A stretch of 64,000 nt of DNA from Alphaproteobacteria bacterium (GTDB taxonomy: Bacteria; Pseudomonadota; Alphaproteobacteria; Oceanibaculales; Oceanibaculaceae): the NCBI GenBank assembly GCA_018823745.1, contig JAHJHR010000002.1, forward strand, positions 178,961 through 242,960, in the 5' to 3' direction. The notes beneath the pieces were generated by a model. The model searched no databases, was not told the DNA's origin, and was given only the letters and a program-made list of their open reading frames with translations. Below are positions 24,703 through 33,273 of this stretch, in pieces; the first letter of the stretch is position 1; every line of letters begins with the position of its first letter. Position numbers and translations under genes: made by a program.

Positions 24703-26310
24703 CTACATCCGGAACAGGCCGAATTTCGTCGGCTCGATGCGGCGGTTCAGCGCGGCGGACAGGCTGAGGCCCAGCACGGTACGGGCCTCGGCGGGGTCGA
24801 TGATGCCGTCATCCCACAGCCGGGCGCTCGCGTAATAGGGGTGGCCCTGATCCTCATATTGCCGGCGGATCGGCGCCATGAAGTCTTCCTGCTCCTCAAC
24901 CGGCCAGTCGGTGCCGGCAGCCTCGAAATTGTCGCGCTTCACCTGAGCCAGCACATTCGCCGCCTGCTCGCCGCCCATAACCGAGATACGGGCATTCGGC
25001 CACATCCATAGGAAGCGCGGGCCGAAGGCGCGGCCGCACATGCCATAATTGCCGGCGCCGAAACTGCCGCCCAGGATCATGGTGATCTTCGGCACATTGG
25101 CCGTCGCCACCGCCGTCACCAGCTTGGCGCCATCCTTGGCGATGCCGCCCGCCTCGTATTTCCGCCCGACCATGAAGCCGGTGATGTTCTGCAGGAAGAC
25201 CAGCGGAATGCCGCGCTGGGCGCACAGCTCGATGAAATGCGCGCCTTTCAGCGCCGATTCCGAGAACAGGATGCCGTTATTGGCAATGATGCCAACGGGA
25301 TAGCCGAACAGATGAGCAAAGCCGGTCACCAGTGTCTGGCCGTAAAGCTGCTTGAACTCGTCGAACTCGCTGCCATCGACGATGCGGGCGATGGCCTCGC
25401 GCACATCATAGGGTTTGCGCAGATCGGTCGGCACCACGCCATACAGCTCGGCCGGATCATAGAGCGGCGGCCTTGCCTCGCGCAAAGTCACATTGGGCTG
25501 TTTGGAGCGGTTCAGATTGCCGATGATCTTTCGCGCGATGGACAGCGCATGCGCATCGTTCTGGGCGTAATGATCGGTCACGCCGGAAATGCGGGAATGC
25601 ACATCGGCGCCGCCCAGATCCTCGGCCGTCACCACCTCGCCGGTCGCCGCCTTCACCAAGGGCGGGCCGCCCAGGAAGATGGTGCCCTGGCCCTTCACGA
25701 TGATGCTTTCATCCGACATGGCCGGCACATAGGCGCCGCCCGCCGTGCAGCTGCCCATCACCACGGCGATCTGCGGAATGCCCTCGGCCGACATGGTCGC
25801 CTGGTTGAAGAATATCCGGCCGAAATGGTCGCGGTCGGGGAACACCTCATCCTGGTTCGGCAGGTTGGCCCCGCCGGAATCAACCAGATAGACGCAAGGC
25901 AGGTTGTTCTCCCGCGCGATCTCCTGCGCCCGCAGATGCTTCTTCACGGTCAGCGGGAAATAGGTGCCGCCCTTCACCGTCGCGTCATTGGCGACGATGA
26001 CGCATTCCTGGCCGGACACACGGCCGATGCCGGTGATGATGCCCGCCGCCGGGATGTCATCGCCATACACACCATGCGCCGCCATCTGGGAGAGCTCCAG
26101 GAAGGGCGAGCCGACATCCAGCAGCGTGCGTACCCGCTCCCGCGGCAGCAGCTTGCCGCGCGACAGGTGCCGATCACGCGCCTTCTCCCCGCCGCCCAGC
26201 TTCACCTGATGCACCTTGGCCTTCAGATCATCGACCAGCGCGCGCATCGCCGCTTCGTTCTCGCGGAACGCCGCGCTGCGGGTGTTGATCTGGCTTTTCA
26301 GGATGCTCAT
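24703..26310 (-). CDS. mccB: methylcrotonoyl-CoA carboxylase beta (carboxyltransferase) subunit
   Basis: This 535-residue carboxyltransferase moves CO2 from biotin to 3-methylcrotonyl-CoA in leucine breakdown. Length and features fit MccB: an N-terminal half with [19 protein letters not shown] and [17 protein letters not shown], and a C-terminal half with [19 protein letters not shown] and [22 protein letters not shown]. The ATG at 26310 was chosen because the longer frame to 26442 overlaps the upstream gene. The biotin-carrying mccA partner, usually adjacent, is absent here; the only biotin carboxylase gene in the window is pccA about 11 kb away. Confidence 0.9.
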   Translation of the reverse strand: MSILKSQINTRSAAFRENEAAMRALVDDLKAKVHQVKLGGGEKARDRHLSRGKLLPRERVRTLLDVGSPFLELSQMAAHGVYGDDIPAAGIITGIGRVSGQECVIVANDATVKGGTYFPLTVKKHLRAQEIARENNLPCVYLVDSGGANLPNQDEVFPDRDHFGRIFFNQATMSAEGIPQIAVVMGSCTAGGAYVPAMSDESIIVKGQGTIFLGGPPLVKAATGEVVTAEDLGGADVHSRISGVTDHYAQNDAHALSIARKIIGNLNRSKQPNVTLREARPPLYDPAELYGVVPTDLRKPYDVREAIARIVDGSEFDEFKQLYGQTLVTGFAHLFGYPVGIIANNGILFSESALKGAHFIELCAQRGIPLVFLQNITGFMVGRKYEAGGIAKDGAKLVTAVATANVPKITMILGGSFGAGNYGMCGRAFGPRFLWMWPNARISVMGGEQAANVLAQVKRDNFEAAGTDWPVEEQEDFMAPIRRQYEDQGHPYYASARLWDDGIIDPAEARTVLGLSLSAALNRRIEPTKFGLFRM

Positions 26311-26320
26311 GCGGATAGGC

Positions 26321-26935
26321 TCACCACCCGCCGGTCGCGAGCCAGCGCTCGACCTGGTCAAGGCGGTCATTGCCCCAGAAGGGCTCGCCATCGATGACGA
26401 AGAAGGGCGCGCCGCAGACACCGGCGGCGATGGCCTGCTCATTGGCCAGGCGCAGCTTCTCCTTCACCGCTGGATCATTGCAGGCGGCCAGCGCCGCATC
26501 CCTGTCGACGCCCAGCCGGGCCGCGACATCGGCGGCAATCTCCGGGCTGTTCACCGCGACGCCCTGCTGGAAAGCCGTCGAGAACACCGCCTTGGCATAG
26601 GCCGTGGCCTGTGCCGGGTTCTGTTCCTCCAGCCAGTAGAACAGCCGCGAGGGGGCGATGGCGGCAAACGGCATCTGGTTCGGGAAGGCGAAATCCACGC
26701 CCTGCAGCCGCGCGGCGCGCAGCAGGTCGCGCCGGGAATACTCGCCCTTCAGCGGCTGGTCGAGCAGCGGGGTGGCGCCGGTGGTCTTGAACACCACGCC
26801 CAGCATGACCGGCTTCCACGCCACATCGCGCTCATACAGCCGCGCCACATCGTCGATGCGCAGGCCGGAGAGAAAGGCATAGGGCGAGGAGAAGTCGAAA
26901 TAGAACTCGACCGGGGTTTTCGCTGAATCGGACAT
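26321..26935 (-). CDS. 2-hydroxychromene-2-carboxylate isomerase-like (DsbA-fold, kappa GST) protein
   Basis: This 204-residue thioredoxin-fold protein belongs to the DsbA/kappa-class GST group that includes HCCA isomerase. The strand-helix opening [13 protein letters not shown] carries the serine (S16/S17) at the glutathione site in place of the DsbA CxxC. The C-terminal half has [21 protein letters not shown], the cis-proline region and substrate loop. There are no naphthalene-pathway genes nearby, so the substrate is unknown; it may isomerise a glutathione-linked intermediate. The ATG at 26935 follows GGAGGATT-like sequence and lies 31 bp after the acyl-CoA dehydrogenase gene. Confidence 0.82.
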   Translation of the reverse strand: MSDSAKTPVEFYFDFSSPYAFLSGLRIDDVARLYERDVAWKPVMLGVVFKTTGATPLLDQPLKGEYSRRDLLRAARLQGVDFAFPNQMPFAAIAPSRLFYWLEEQNPAQATAYAKAVFSTAFQQGVAVNSPEIAADVAARLGVDRDAALAACNDPAVKEKLRLANEQAIAAGVCGAPFFVIDGEPFWGNDRLDQVERWLATGGW

Positions 26936-26966
26936 AGGGAATCCTCCTGATTTTCTTTCTATCTTG

Positions 26967-28100
26967 TCACGCCGCCAACTCGCGGGCGATGACGAGGCGC
27001 TGAATGTCGGAGGTGCCTTCATATATCTGGCAGACCCGGACATCGCGGTAGATGCGCTCGACCGGGAAATCCTCCAGATAGCCATAGCCGCCATGGATCT
27101 GGATGGCGTCGGAACAGACCCGCTCGGCCATTTCGGAGGCGAACAGCTTGGCCATCGCCGCTTCCTTCAGGCAGGGCTCGCCGGCGTCGCGCTTCTCGGC
27201 GGCGTTCAGCACCAGAAGCCGGGCAGCCTCGATCTGCGTCGCCATATCGGCCAGGCGGAAACCCACCGCCTGATGCTCGATGATCGGCTTGCCGAAGCTC
27301 TGGCGCTCCTTCGCATAGGCCAGCGCCGCCTCATAGGCCGCGCGCGCCATGCCGACCGACTGGGCAGCGATGCCGATGCGCCCGCCTTCCAGGTTAGACA
27401 GGGCGATGCGGTAGCCCTGCCCGGGCTCGCCCAGCATCAGGTCCGGCGTCAGGCGCATCTCCTCGAACACGATCTGGCAGGTGTCGGAGGCGTGCTGGCC
27501 CAGCTTGCGCTCGACGCTGGCGACCTGATAGCCGGGCGTCTTTGTCGGCACGATGAAGGCGGAGATGCCCTTCTTGCCGGCCTCGGGATCAGTGACGGCG
27601 AAGACGATGGCGATATCCGCCCGGTTGCCCGAGGTGATGAACTGCTTGGTGCCGTTCAGCACCCAGTGATTGCCGTCCTGCCGGGCGCGGGTACGGATCG
27701 AGGAGGCATCGCTGCCGGCCTGCGGCTCGGTCAGGCAGAAGGCGGCCAGCATCTCGCCGGTCGCCAGCGGGCGCAGGTAACGTTCCTTCTGCTCCTCCGT
27801 GCCGAAGCGCAGGATCGGCATGCAGCCGACCGAATTATGCACGCTCATGATGGTGGAGCAGGAGCCATCGCCGGCCGCCACCTCCTCCAGTGCCAGGGCA
27901 TAGGCGACATTGTCGGTGGCGGCACCGCCCCATTCCTCGGGCACCAGCATGCCCATCAGGCCAAGCGCGCCCATCTGCGCCACGGCATCAGCGGGGAATT
28001 CATGCTCGCGGTCCCAGCGCGCGGCGTTGGGCTGCAGCTTCTCGCGCGCGAAATCCCGCGCCATGTCGCGGATCATCCGCTGCTCTTCACTGAACCGCAT
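26967..28100 (-). CDS. acyl-CoA dehydrogenase (short/branched-chain type)
   Basis: This FAD enzyme of 377 residues oxidises an acyl-CoA to the 2-enoyl-CoA and passes electrons to ETF. Family motifs are the FAD loop [12 protein letters not shown] about 125-136 and the C-terminal [35 protein letters not shown], where the catalytic base is E361. Position of the glutamate in YEGTSD is typical of short/medium- and 2-methyl-branched-chain enzymes, unlike the neighbouring isovaleryl type. The setting among leucine genes makes a branched-chain substrate likely, but it cannot be read directly. Confidence 0.88.
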   Translation of the reverse strand: MRFSEEQRMIRDMARDFAREKLQPNAARWDREHEFPADAVAQMGALGLMGMLVPEEWGGAATDNVAYALALEEVAAGDGSCSTIMSVHNSVGCMPILRFGTEEQKERYLRPLATGEMLAAFCLTEPQAGSDASSIRTRARQDGNHWVLNGTKQFITSGNRADIAIVFAVTDPEAGKKGISAFIVPTKTPGYQVASVERKLGQHASDTCQIVFEEMRLTPDLMLGEPGQGYRIALSNLEGGRIGIAAQSVGMARAAYEAALAYAKERQSFGKPIIEHQAVGFRLADMATQIEAARLLVLNAAEKRDAGEPCLKEAAMAKLFASEMAERVCSDAIQIHGGYGYLEDFPVERIYRDVRVCQIYEGTSDIQRLVIARELAA

Positions 28101-28162
28101 GCCGCCCTCCTCCTCATTTGATCACCGCAGTACGATTGCTTCGAACCGCTGGTTCTCTCTGA

Positions 28163-28265
28163 CCGTCATTCCCGGGCTTGTCCCGGGAATCCAGGGTCCA
28201 GCCTACGCGACCGACATCCAGCGGGCTGACCCTTGGCCCCCCCGCAACTAGTGCGGGGGTGACGG
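28163..28265. repeat. intergenic repeat, copy B
   Basis: This 103-bp element begins CCGTCATTCCCGGG and ends GTGCGGGGGTGACGG. It matches the reverse complement of the 18680-18793 element over most of its length, with shared blocks CAGGGTCCAGCCT, CGACCGACATCCAG and CCCCCGCAAC.AGTGCGGGGG. It lies between an SDR gene and an acyl-CoA dehydrogenase gene transcribed in the same direction and folds into local hairpins. Confidence 0.82.
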
Positions 28266-28282
28266 CTGGAGAATACTTGTCC

Positions 28283-28960
28283 CTACCAGGGGAATTCCGC
28301 CCCGTCATAGTTGAAGAACTTGCCGGTCTTGGCGATGTCCAGCCCGGAGATCACCTTGCGCAGGCCGCTGACGCTCTCATTCGTGGTGATGTCGGCGCCA
28401 GCGCCGCCCATATCGGTCTTCACCCAGCCCGGATGCATGACCGTGCAGGTGATACCCTTTTCCTTCACTTCCAGCGCCAGGCAGCTAACCGCCATGTTCA
28501 GCGCCGTCTTGGACGAGCGGTAGAAGGCGCTGCCGCCGCCATTCAGCGTAATCGAGGCCATGCGCGAGCTGATGAACACCACCTGCTTGCCCTCCGAAGC
28601 CTCGACAAGCGGCAGGAAGGCCTGCGTCACCCGCAAGGGGGCGACGGCATTGACGCTCAGCACCTCTTCCCAGGCCTTGAAGTCCCACTCGCCGATGGCG
28701 AAGCCGCGCGGGCCGGAAATGCCGGCATTGTTCAGCAGCACATCGATCTTCGTGCCGGCCAGCTTCTTCGCCAGTGCGGCGACCGAGGCATCATCGGTCA
28801 CCTCCAGCTGTTCGACCTGCACGCCGGGAATGGCGGCCAGATCGCCCGCCTTTCCGGCATCGCGCGCCGTGGCGATGACTTTCCAGCCATCGGCGGCATA
28901 TTGTTTGGCGAATTCCAGCCCGATGCCGCGATTCGCGCCGGTGATCAGAACAATCGGCAT
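28283..28960 (-). CDS. SDR family oxidoreductase (C-factor-like)
   Basis: This 225-residue short-chain dehydrogenase has TGANRGIG (7-14), LNNAG about 85, a serine-containing ISSRMAS segment and the catalytic YRSSK pair, with HPGWVKTDMGG near the C-terminus. The arrangement resembles the carbonyl reductase/C-factor subgroup, which uses NADP. The substrate is unknown. It is separated from the downstream acyl-CoA dehydrogenase by the copy B repeat, so it may end a transcript from ivd. Confidence 0.87.
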   Translation of the reverse strand: MPIVLITGANRGIGLEFAKQYAADGWKVIATARDAGKAGDLAAIPGVQVEQLEVTDDASVAALAKKLAGTKIDVLLNNAGISGPRGFAIGEWDFKAWEEVLSVNAVAPLRVTQAFLPLVEASEGKQVVFISSRMASITLNGGGSAFYRSSKTALNMAVSCLALEVKEKGITCTVMHPGWVKTDMGGAGADITTNESVSGLRKVISGLDIAKTGKFFNYDGAEFPW

Positions 28961-28997
28961 GATCTTCTCCCTTGGTTTCCGGTAGGACCGCCGAGGC

Positions 28998-29393
28998 TTA
29001 TTCGCCCTCGGGCCGCTGGATGATGGCGGTCACCTCGATCTCGATCTTGATCTTGGGATCGATGAACCGGGCGACAACCGTCGTATTGGCCGGACGGCAT
29101 TCCGCGCACCATTTGCCGACGATCGGGGCAACGGTCTCGAAATCGGACGGGGTACCCAGATAGATGATGATGCGCACGGCATCGGCCATCTTCGCGCCGG
29201 CCTCGATCAGCGCCTTCTCGATATTGCGGAAGCACTGCTCCGTCTGCTCCGCAAGATCGTCAGAGATGGTCATCTTCGCATAGTCGAAGCCGGTGGTGCC
29301 GGAGACATAGACCCAGTCGCCATGGATCACGGCACGGCTGTAGGAGCAGAGTTTCTCGAAACTGGAACCGGAGGAAATGCGGCGGCGCGTCAT
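28998..29393 (-). CDS. RidA family protein
   Basis: This 131-residue protein of the YjgF/YER057c/UK114 family has the family signature segments SRAVIHGDWVYVSGTTG (residues 19-35), QCFRNIEKALIEAGAKMADAVRI and RPANTTVVARFIDPKIKIEIEV. RidA-type enzymes hydrolyse reactive enamines and imines; this divergent RidA subgroup keeps the conserved arginine before PANT. It lies 9 bp from ivd on the same strand, which suggests an accessory role in branched-chain amino acid breakdown. Confidence 0.88.
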   Translation of the reverse strand: MTRRRISSGSSFEKLCSYSRAVIHGDWVYVSGTTGFDYAKMTISDDLAEQTEQCFRNIEKALIEAGAKMADAVRIIIYLGTPSDFETVAPIVGKWCAECRPANTTVVARFIDPKIKIEIEVTAIIQRPEGE

Positions 29394-29401
29394 GGGGAAT
29401 C

Positions 29402-30577
29402 CTATCGGGTTTCGTTGAACAATTCGCGGCCGATCAGCATGCGGCGGATTTCCGAAGTGCCCGCCCCGATCTCATAGAGCTTGGCGTCGCGCAGCAACCG
29501 GCCGGTGGGATACTCGTTGATATAGCCGTTGCCGCCAAGACACTGGATCGCCTCCAGCGCCATCCAGGTGGCTTTTTCGGCGGCGTATAGGATGCAGCCC
29601 GCCGCATCCTTGCGTGTCACCTCGCCGCGGTCGCAGGCCTTCGCCACCGCATAGACATAGGCCTTGCTGGCATTCATCGTCGTGTACATGTCGGCCAGCT
29701 TGCCCTGCATAAGCTGAAATTCGCCGATGGATTTGCCGAACTGCTTGCGTTCATGCACATAGGGCACGACGACATCCATGCAGGCCTGCATGATGCCCAA
29801 CGGCCCGGCGGCCAGCACCGCGCGCTCGTAATCCAGCCCGCTCATCAGCACCCGCACGCCGCCATTCAGCTGGCCCAGCACGTTCTCTTCCGGCACCTCG
29901 CAGTCCTGGAACACCAGCTCACAGGTGTTGGAGCCGCGCATGCCCAGCTTGTCCAGCTTCTGCGCGGTGGAGAAGCCCTTCATGCCCTTCTCGATCAGGA
30001 AGGCGGTGATGCCGTGCTGCGCCTTTTCCGGGTCGGTCTTGGCATAGACCACCAGCGTATCGGCATCGGGGCCATTGGTGATCCACATCTTGCTGCCGTT
30101 CAGGATGTAGCGGTCGCCCTTCTTCTCCGCCTTGGTGCGCATCGACACCACATCGGAGCCAGCCCCCGGCTCGCTCATCGCCAGCGCGCCGACATTCTCG
30201 CCACTGACCAGCTTCGGCAGGTAGCGGCGCTTCTGCGCCTCCGTGCCGTTGAGGCGGATCTGGTTCACGCAGAGATTGGAATGCGCACCATAGCTGAGGC
30301 CCACCGAAGCCGAGGCGCGGGAAATTTCCTCCAGCGCCACGCAATGCTCCAGATAGCCCATGCCGGCACCGCCATATTCCTCGCCGACCGTGATGCCGAG
30401 CACGCCGAGAGCGCCCATCTTGCGCCACAGATCATCCGGGAACTGGTTGTCGCGGTCGATATCGGCGGCGCGCGGCGCGATCTCGTCGGCCGCGAAGCCG
30501 CGCACCTGATCGCGCATCATATCGGCGGTCTCGCCCAGATCGAAATTCAGCCCCGGCAGATCGTTGGGGATGCTCAT
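29402..30577 (-). CDS. ivd: isovaleryl-CoA dehydrogenase
   Basis: Ivd oxidises isovaleryl-CoA to 3-methylcrotonyl-CoA, the substrate of the carboxylase whose beta subunit is encoded downstream. The 391-residue protein has the diagnostic catalytic E251 in [19 protein letters not shown], where Ivd differs from other acyl-CoA dehydrogenases. In the usual C-terminal position it has [15 protein letters not shown] with glycine-alanine instead of the glutamate. The FAD loop [10 protein letters not shown] is present. GGGAGG precedes the ATG. It heads a run of minus-strand genes to mccB. Confidence 0.94.
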   Translation of the reverse strand: MSIPNDLPGLNFDLGETADMMRDQVRGFAADEIAPRAADIDRDNQFPDDLWRKMGALGVLGITVGEEYGGAGMGYLEHCVALEEISRASASVGLSYGAHSNLCVNQIRLNGTEAQKRRYLPKLVSGENVGALAMSEPGAGSDVVSMRTKAEKKGDRYILNGSKMWITNGPDADTLVVYAKTDPEKAQHGITAFLIEKGMKGFSTAQKLDKLGMRGSNTCELVFQDCEVPEENVLGQLNGGVRVLMSGLDYERAVLAAGPLGIMQACMDVVVPYVHERKQFGKSIGEFQLMQGKLADMYTTMNASKAYVYAVAKACDRGEVTRKDAAGCILYAAEKATWMALEAIQCLGGNGYINEYPTGRLLRDAKLYEIGAGTSEIRRMLIGRELFNETR

Positions 30578-30666
30578 GGTTCCTCCCTATCGGCTCTTAT
30601 CGACCGGTCCTTCATCAGACGCGGCCTTATCTGTCAAATCAAGCGTGTCCCATTAGGCATGTCACA

Positions 30667-31122
30667 TCAGGCGCGGGCGCCGCGCTCCTCCGGATCGAGC
30701 AGCATCAGCGTGCTGAGCGAGGTCGCCACCAGCTTCTCCCGCCCGTCGCGGATCGCATGCACATCGGCCTGGGCAATCACCAGCCGGCGGCCCGGCTTCA
30801 CGATGCGGCCACGCGCCACCAGCGCATCGCCGATACCGGGGGAGACGATGTTCAGCTTGTATTCCACGGTCAGGATGGCCTGGCTGGCCCCGGCCACGGT
30901 GTAGCTGGCAAAACCGCAGGCATTGTCGGCAATCGCACCGATCACCCCACCATGGAAGAAACCGTCATGCTGCGACAGCTCCGGGCGATAGGGCAGGCGG
31001 ATTTCGCAGCCGCCGGGGGCAAGGCCGGTCATCGTCGCCCCGATGAAATGCATATAGGGCTGGCCGTCAAAGGCCCGTCTGACCCGCGCCGCATACTCCG
31101 GATCGCTGATGGTGATGTGCAT
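30667..31122 (-). CDS. PaaI-family hotdog thioesterase
   Basis: This 151-residue hotdog protein probably hydrolyses an acyl-CoA. It has the HGG motif of the family (H57-G58-G59 in HDGFFHGGVIGAIAD), the preceding ELSQHDG segment, and the pattern of two beta-hairpins after the helix. GGGAGG lies 5-6 nt upstream of the ATG at 31122, and a promoter overlaps the end of the merR gene. It may relieve acyl-CoA build-up in the neighbouring catabolic pathway; the substrate is unknown. Confidence 0.85.
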   Translation of the reverse strand: MHITISDPEYAARVRRAFDGQPYMHFIGATMTGLAPGGCEIRLPYRPELSQHDGFFHGGVIGAIADNACGFASYTVAGASQAILTVEYKLNIVSPGIGDALVARGRIVKPGRRLVIAQADVHAIRDGREKLVATSLSTLMLLDPEERGARA

Positions 31123-31151
31123 AGACGCCTCCCGGCTGGTATTTTTGGGAA

Positions 31152-31180
31152 AGCCTAATCCCGCCTTACGTGCGCGTCAA
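31152..31180 (-). promoter_or_regulatory. candidate promoter and operator of the thioesterase gene
   Basis: On the minus strand TTGACG (31180-31175), a 17-bp spacer and TAGGCT (31157-31152) form a promoter with a good -35 and weak -10. An imperfect dyad CTTACG...CGTCAA (31165-31180) overlaps the -35 and could be a site for the adjacent MerR regulator. Confidence 0.45.
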
Positions 31181-31561
31181 TCAATCGGCGGCATCCAGCA
31201 GTCGGTCGGTGCAGGCTCCCTCCAGCCGATCCAGCTCGTCCAGGATGGCATCGATATCGGCGCGCTGTTGGCGCAGGATTGCACGGCGCTCGCGGATTTT
31301 CCCGACCAGATGGCGCAGCTGCGCACCCTCCCCGCCATCCGACTCGTAGAGACTCAGGATTTCCTTGATCTCGGCAACGGAGAAGCCAAGCCGTCGGCCG
31401 CGCAGGATCAGCTTCAGCCGTACCCGGTCACCCGCCGCATAGACCCGCCGATTGCCGCGCCGCGACGGCGCCAGCAGCCCTTCCGATTCATAGAACCGGA
31501 TGGCCCGGTGGGTAATGCCGAACTCCCCGGCCAGCTGCGCGATGGTGAAGCTTTCTGACAT
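31181..31561 (-). CDS. MerR family regulator, probable LiuR
   Basis: This 126-residue regulator has an N-terminal winged helix-turn-helix (FTIAQLAGEFGITHRAIRFYESEGLL), the RGNRRVY wing, and a C-terminal coiled coil (RERRAILRQQRADIDAILDELDRLEG) for dimerisation. It lacks the cysteines of metal-sensing MerR proteins. The MerR regulator LiuR controls leucine and isovalerate genes in many proteobacteria, and this gene sits directly upstream of the thioesterase-ivd-mccB run, so LiuR is the best guess. A perfect dyad 14 bp before its start suggests autoregulation. Confidence 0.82.
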   Translation of the reverse strand: MSESFTIAQLAGEFGITHRAIRFYESEGLLAPSRRGNRRVYAAGDRVRLKLILRGRRLGFSVAEIKEILSLYESDGGEGAQLRHLVGKIRERRAILRQQRADIDAILDELDRLEGACTDRLLDAAD

Positions 31562-31575
31562 GCCTCAGCCTCGCA

Positions 31576-31599
31576 TAACTTTACGCATAGGTAAAGTTA
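31576..31599. promoter_or_regulatory. perfect 9-bp dyad upstream of the merR gene
   Basis: TAACTTTAC and GTAAAGTTA flank a 6-bp spacer, giving a 24-bp perfect palindrome. It spans the mgtE stop codon and ends 15 bp before the merR ATG. It is a probable operator for the MerR protein. Confidence 0.65.
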
Positions 31600-33240
31600 G
31601 AGCAGGAAGGCCCGCGCCAGCCCCAGGAAGGCGAAGAAGCCGATGACGTCGGTCATGGTGGTCAGGAATACCGACGAGGCGACGGCGGGGTCGATCTTCA
31701 GCCGCTCCAGCCCGATGGGAATCAGTGCTCCGGACAGGCCGGCCACCAGCATGTTGATGATCATGGCAGCGCCGATTACGCCGCCGATGATCGGGTCGAA
31801 CCAGAATCCGGCAATCAGCCCGATCAGCACCGCGAAAATCGTGCCGTTGAGCAGGCCGACAGCGGTTTCCTTCCAGATCACCCGCAGCGCGTTGGAGGTA
31901 CTGAGATTGCGCATGGCCAGGGCGCGCACCACCACGGTCACGGTCTGGGTGCCGGCATTGCCGCCCATCGAGGCGACGATGGGCATCAGCACGGCCAGCG
32001 CCACGATCTGCTCGATGGTGCCCTCGAACATGGCGATGACGCCCGAGGCCATGATCGCCGTGCCCAGATTGATCAGCAGCCACATGAAGCGTTGCTTGAC
32101 GGTATCGAAGACCGAGCTTTGCAGATCGGATTCCGACACGCCGCCGAGGCGCAGGATATCCTCCTCCGCCTCCTCGTCGACGATATCCACGACGTCATCG
32201 ACCGTGACCCGGCCGAGCAGCCGGCCGCTGTCATTCACCACCGGGGCGGAGACCAGGCCGTATTGCCGGAACAGATGGGCCACCTCGGCCTGCGGCGTAT
32301 CGGCCTGAAGCCGCACGAAATCCGTCGCCATGATGTCGCGCAGCCGCACCGGGCGCTTGTGGTGCAGCAGCCGGCCCAGCGACAGCACGCCGACCGGCTT
32401 GAAGCGCGGATCGACGACAAAAATCTCGTAGAAATCATCCGGCAGATTCGGATTGGTACGCATGAAGTCGATGGTCTGGCCGACCGTCCAGTGCGACGGC
32501 ACGGCGACCAGTTCGCGCTGCATCAGGCGGCCGGCGGATTCCTCCGGGAAGGTCAGGCCTTCTTCCAGCAGGGCGCGGTCGGCCGGATCGACGGTGGCGA
32601 GGATGGCTTCCTTCTCGCCCTCCTCCATATCCTCGATGATCGCGATGGCATCATCCGAATCGAGTTCGGAGATCGCCTTGCCGACGGTCTCGGGACCGAG
32701 CAGGTCGATCACCTCGTCCCGCACCGTCTCGTTCAGATAGGGCAGTATCTCAGCGTCGAACCTGTCGCGCAGGCCTTCCAGCAGCAGCGCACGCTGCTCA
32801 TAGGACAGGCGCTCGATCAGATCAGCCAGATCGGCGGCATGCAGGCGATGCGCCAGCTTCGCCGCCTTCTTCAGCTTGTCCTCGTCAATCGCCTTGGCAA
32901 CCCGGCGCTCCAGCTTCGGCGTCAGCGCGAAACGCTTCAGCATCTCGGAGGGCATCTGGGCCGGCGCTGCATCCTCAGGAGCCGCAGGATCGCCGCCAGA
33001 CGGCATTGGCGGCTCGGCAGGCTCCGGCACACCCTGTTCGCGGGCAAGCGCCTCCAGCGCCTCCTCAGCCTCCAGGGCGGCATCCGTGGCGGCGGGCGAC
33101 AGCGTGCTCGGCCCGTCCATGTCGTCCCCATGATCGGGCCGGTGGTCGGGCTGGTGATCCTGATGGGACGAGGACTCCGCCGGCAGCGCCTCCTGGGCGC
33201 CCGTCTCTTCGCTGTCGCGCTTCTGATCGGTATCGCTCAT
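31597..33240 (-). CDS. mgtE: magnesium transporter MgtE
   Basis: MgtE is a Mg2+ channel gated by cytoplasmic domains that bind Mg2+. The 547-residue protein has a 100-residue acidic N-terminal extension, the MgtE N superhelical domain (about 100-235), a CBS pair (about 240-370) and a C-terminal part with five membrane helices containing PIVASMGGNAGTQT, the conserved pore motif. The extension is longer than in Thermus MgtE. The stop lies within the merR operator dyad. It follows the malic enzyme gene by 33 bp, on the same strand. Confidence 0.92.
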   Translation of the reverse strand: MSDTDQKRDSEETGAQEALPAESSSHQDHQPDHRPDHGDDMDGPSTLSPAATDAALEAEEALEALAREQGVPEPAEPPMPSGGDPAAPEDAAPAQMPSEMLKRFALTPKLERRVAKAIDEDKLKKAAKLAHRLHAADLADLIERLSYEQRALLLEGLRDRFDAEILPYLNETVRDEVIDLLGPETVGKAISELDSDDAIAIIEDMEEGEKEAILATVDPADRALLEEGLTFPEESAGRLMQRELVAVPSHWTVGQTIDFMRTNPNLPDDFYEIFVVDPRFKPVGVLSLGRLLHHKRPVRLRDIMATDFVRLQADTPQAEVAHLFRQYGLVSAPVVNDSGRLLGRVTVDDVVDIVDEEAEEDILRLGGVSESDLQSSVFDTVKQRFMWLLINLGTAIMASGVIAMFEGTIEQIVALAVLMPIVASMGGNAGTQTVTVVVRALAMRNLSTSNALRVIWKETAVGLLNGTIFAVLIGLIAGFWFDPIIGGVIGAAMIINMLVAGLSGALIPIGLERLKIDPAVASSVFLTTMTDVIGFFAFLGLARAFLL

Positions 33241-33273
33241 GCGCGGTCCTTCGGGCGTTAGGTGTGCGTAAGT

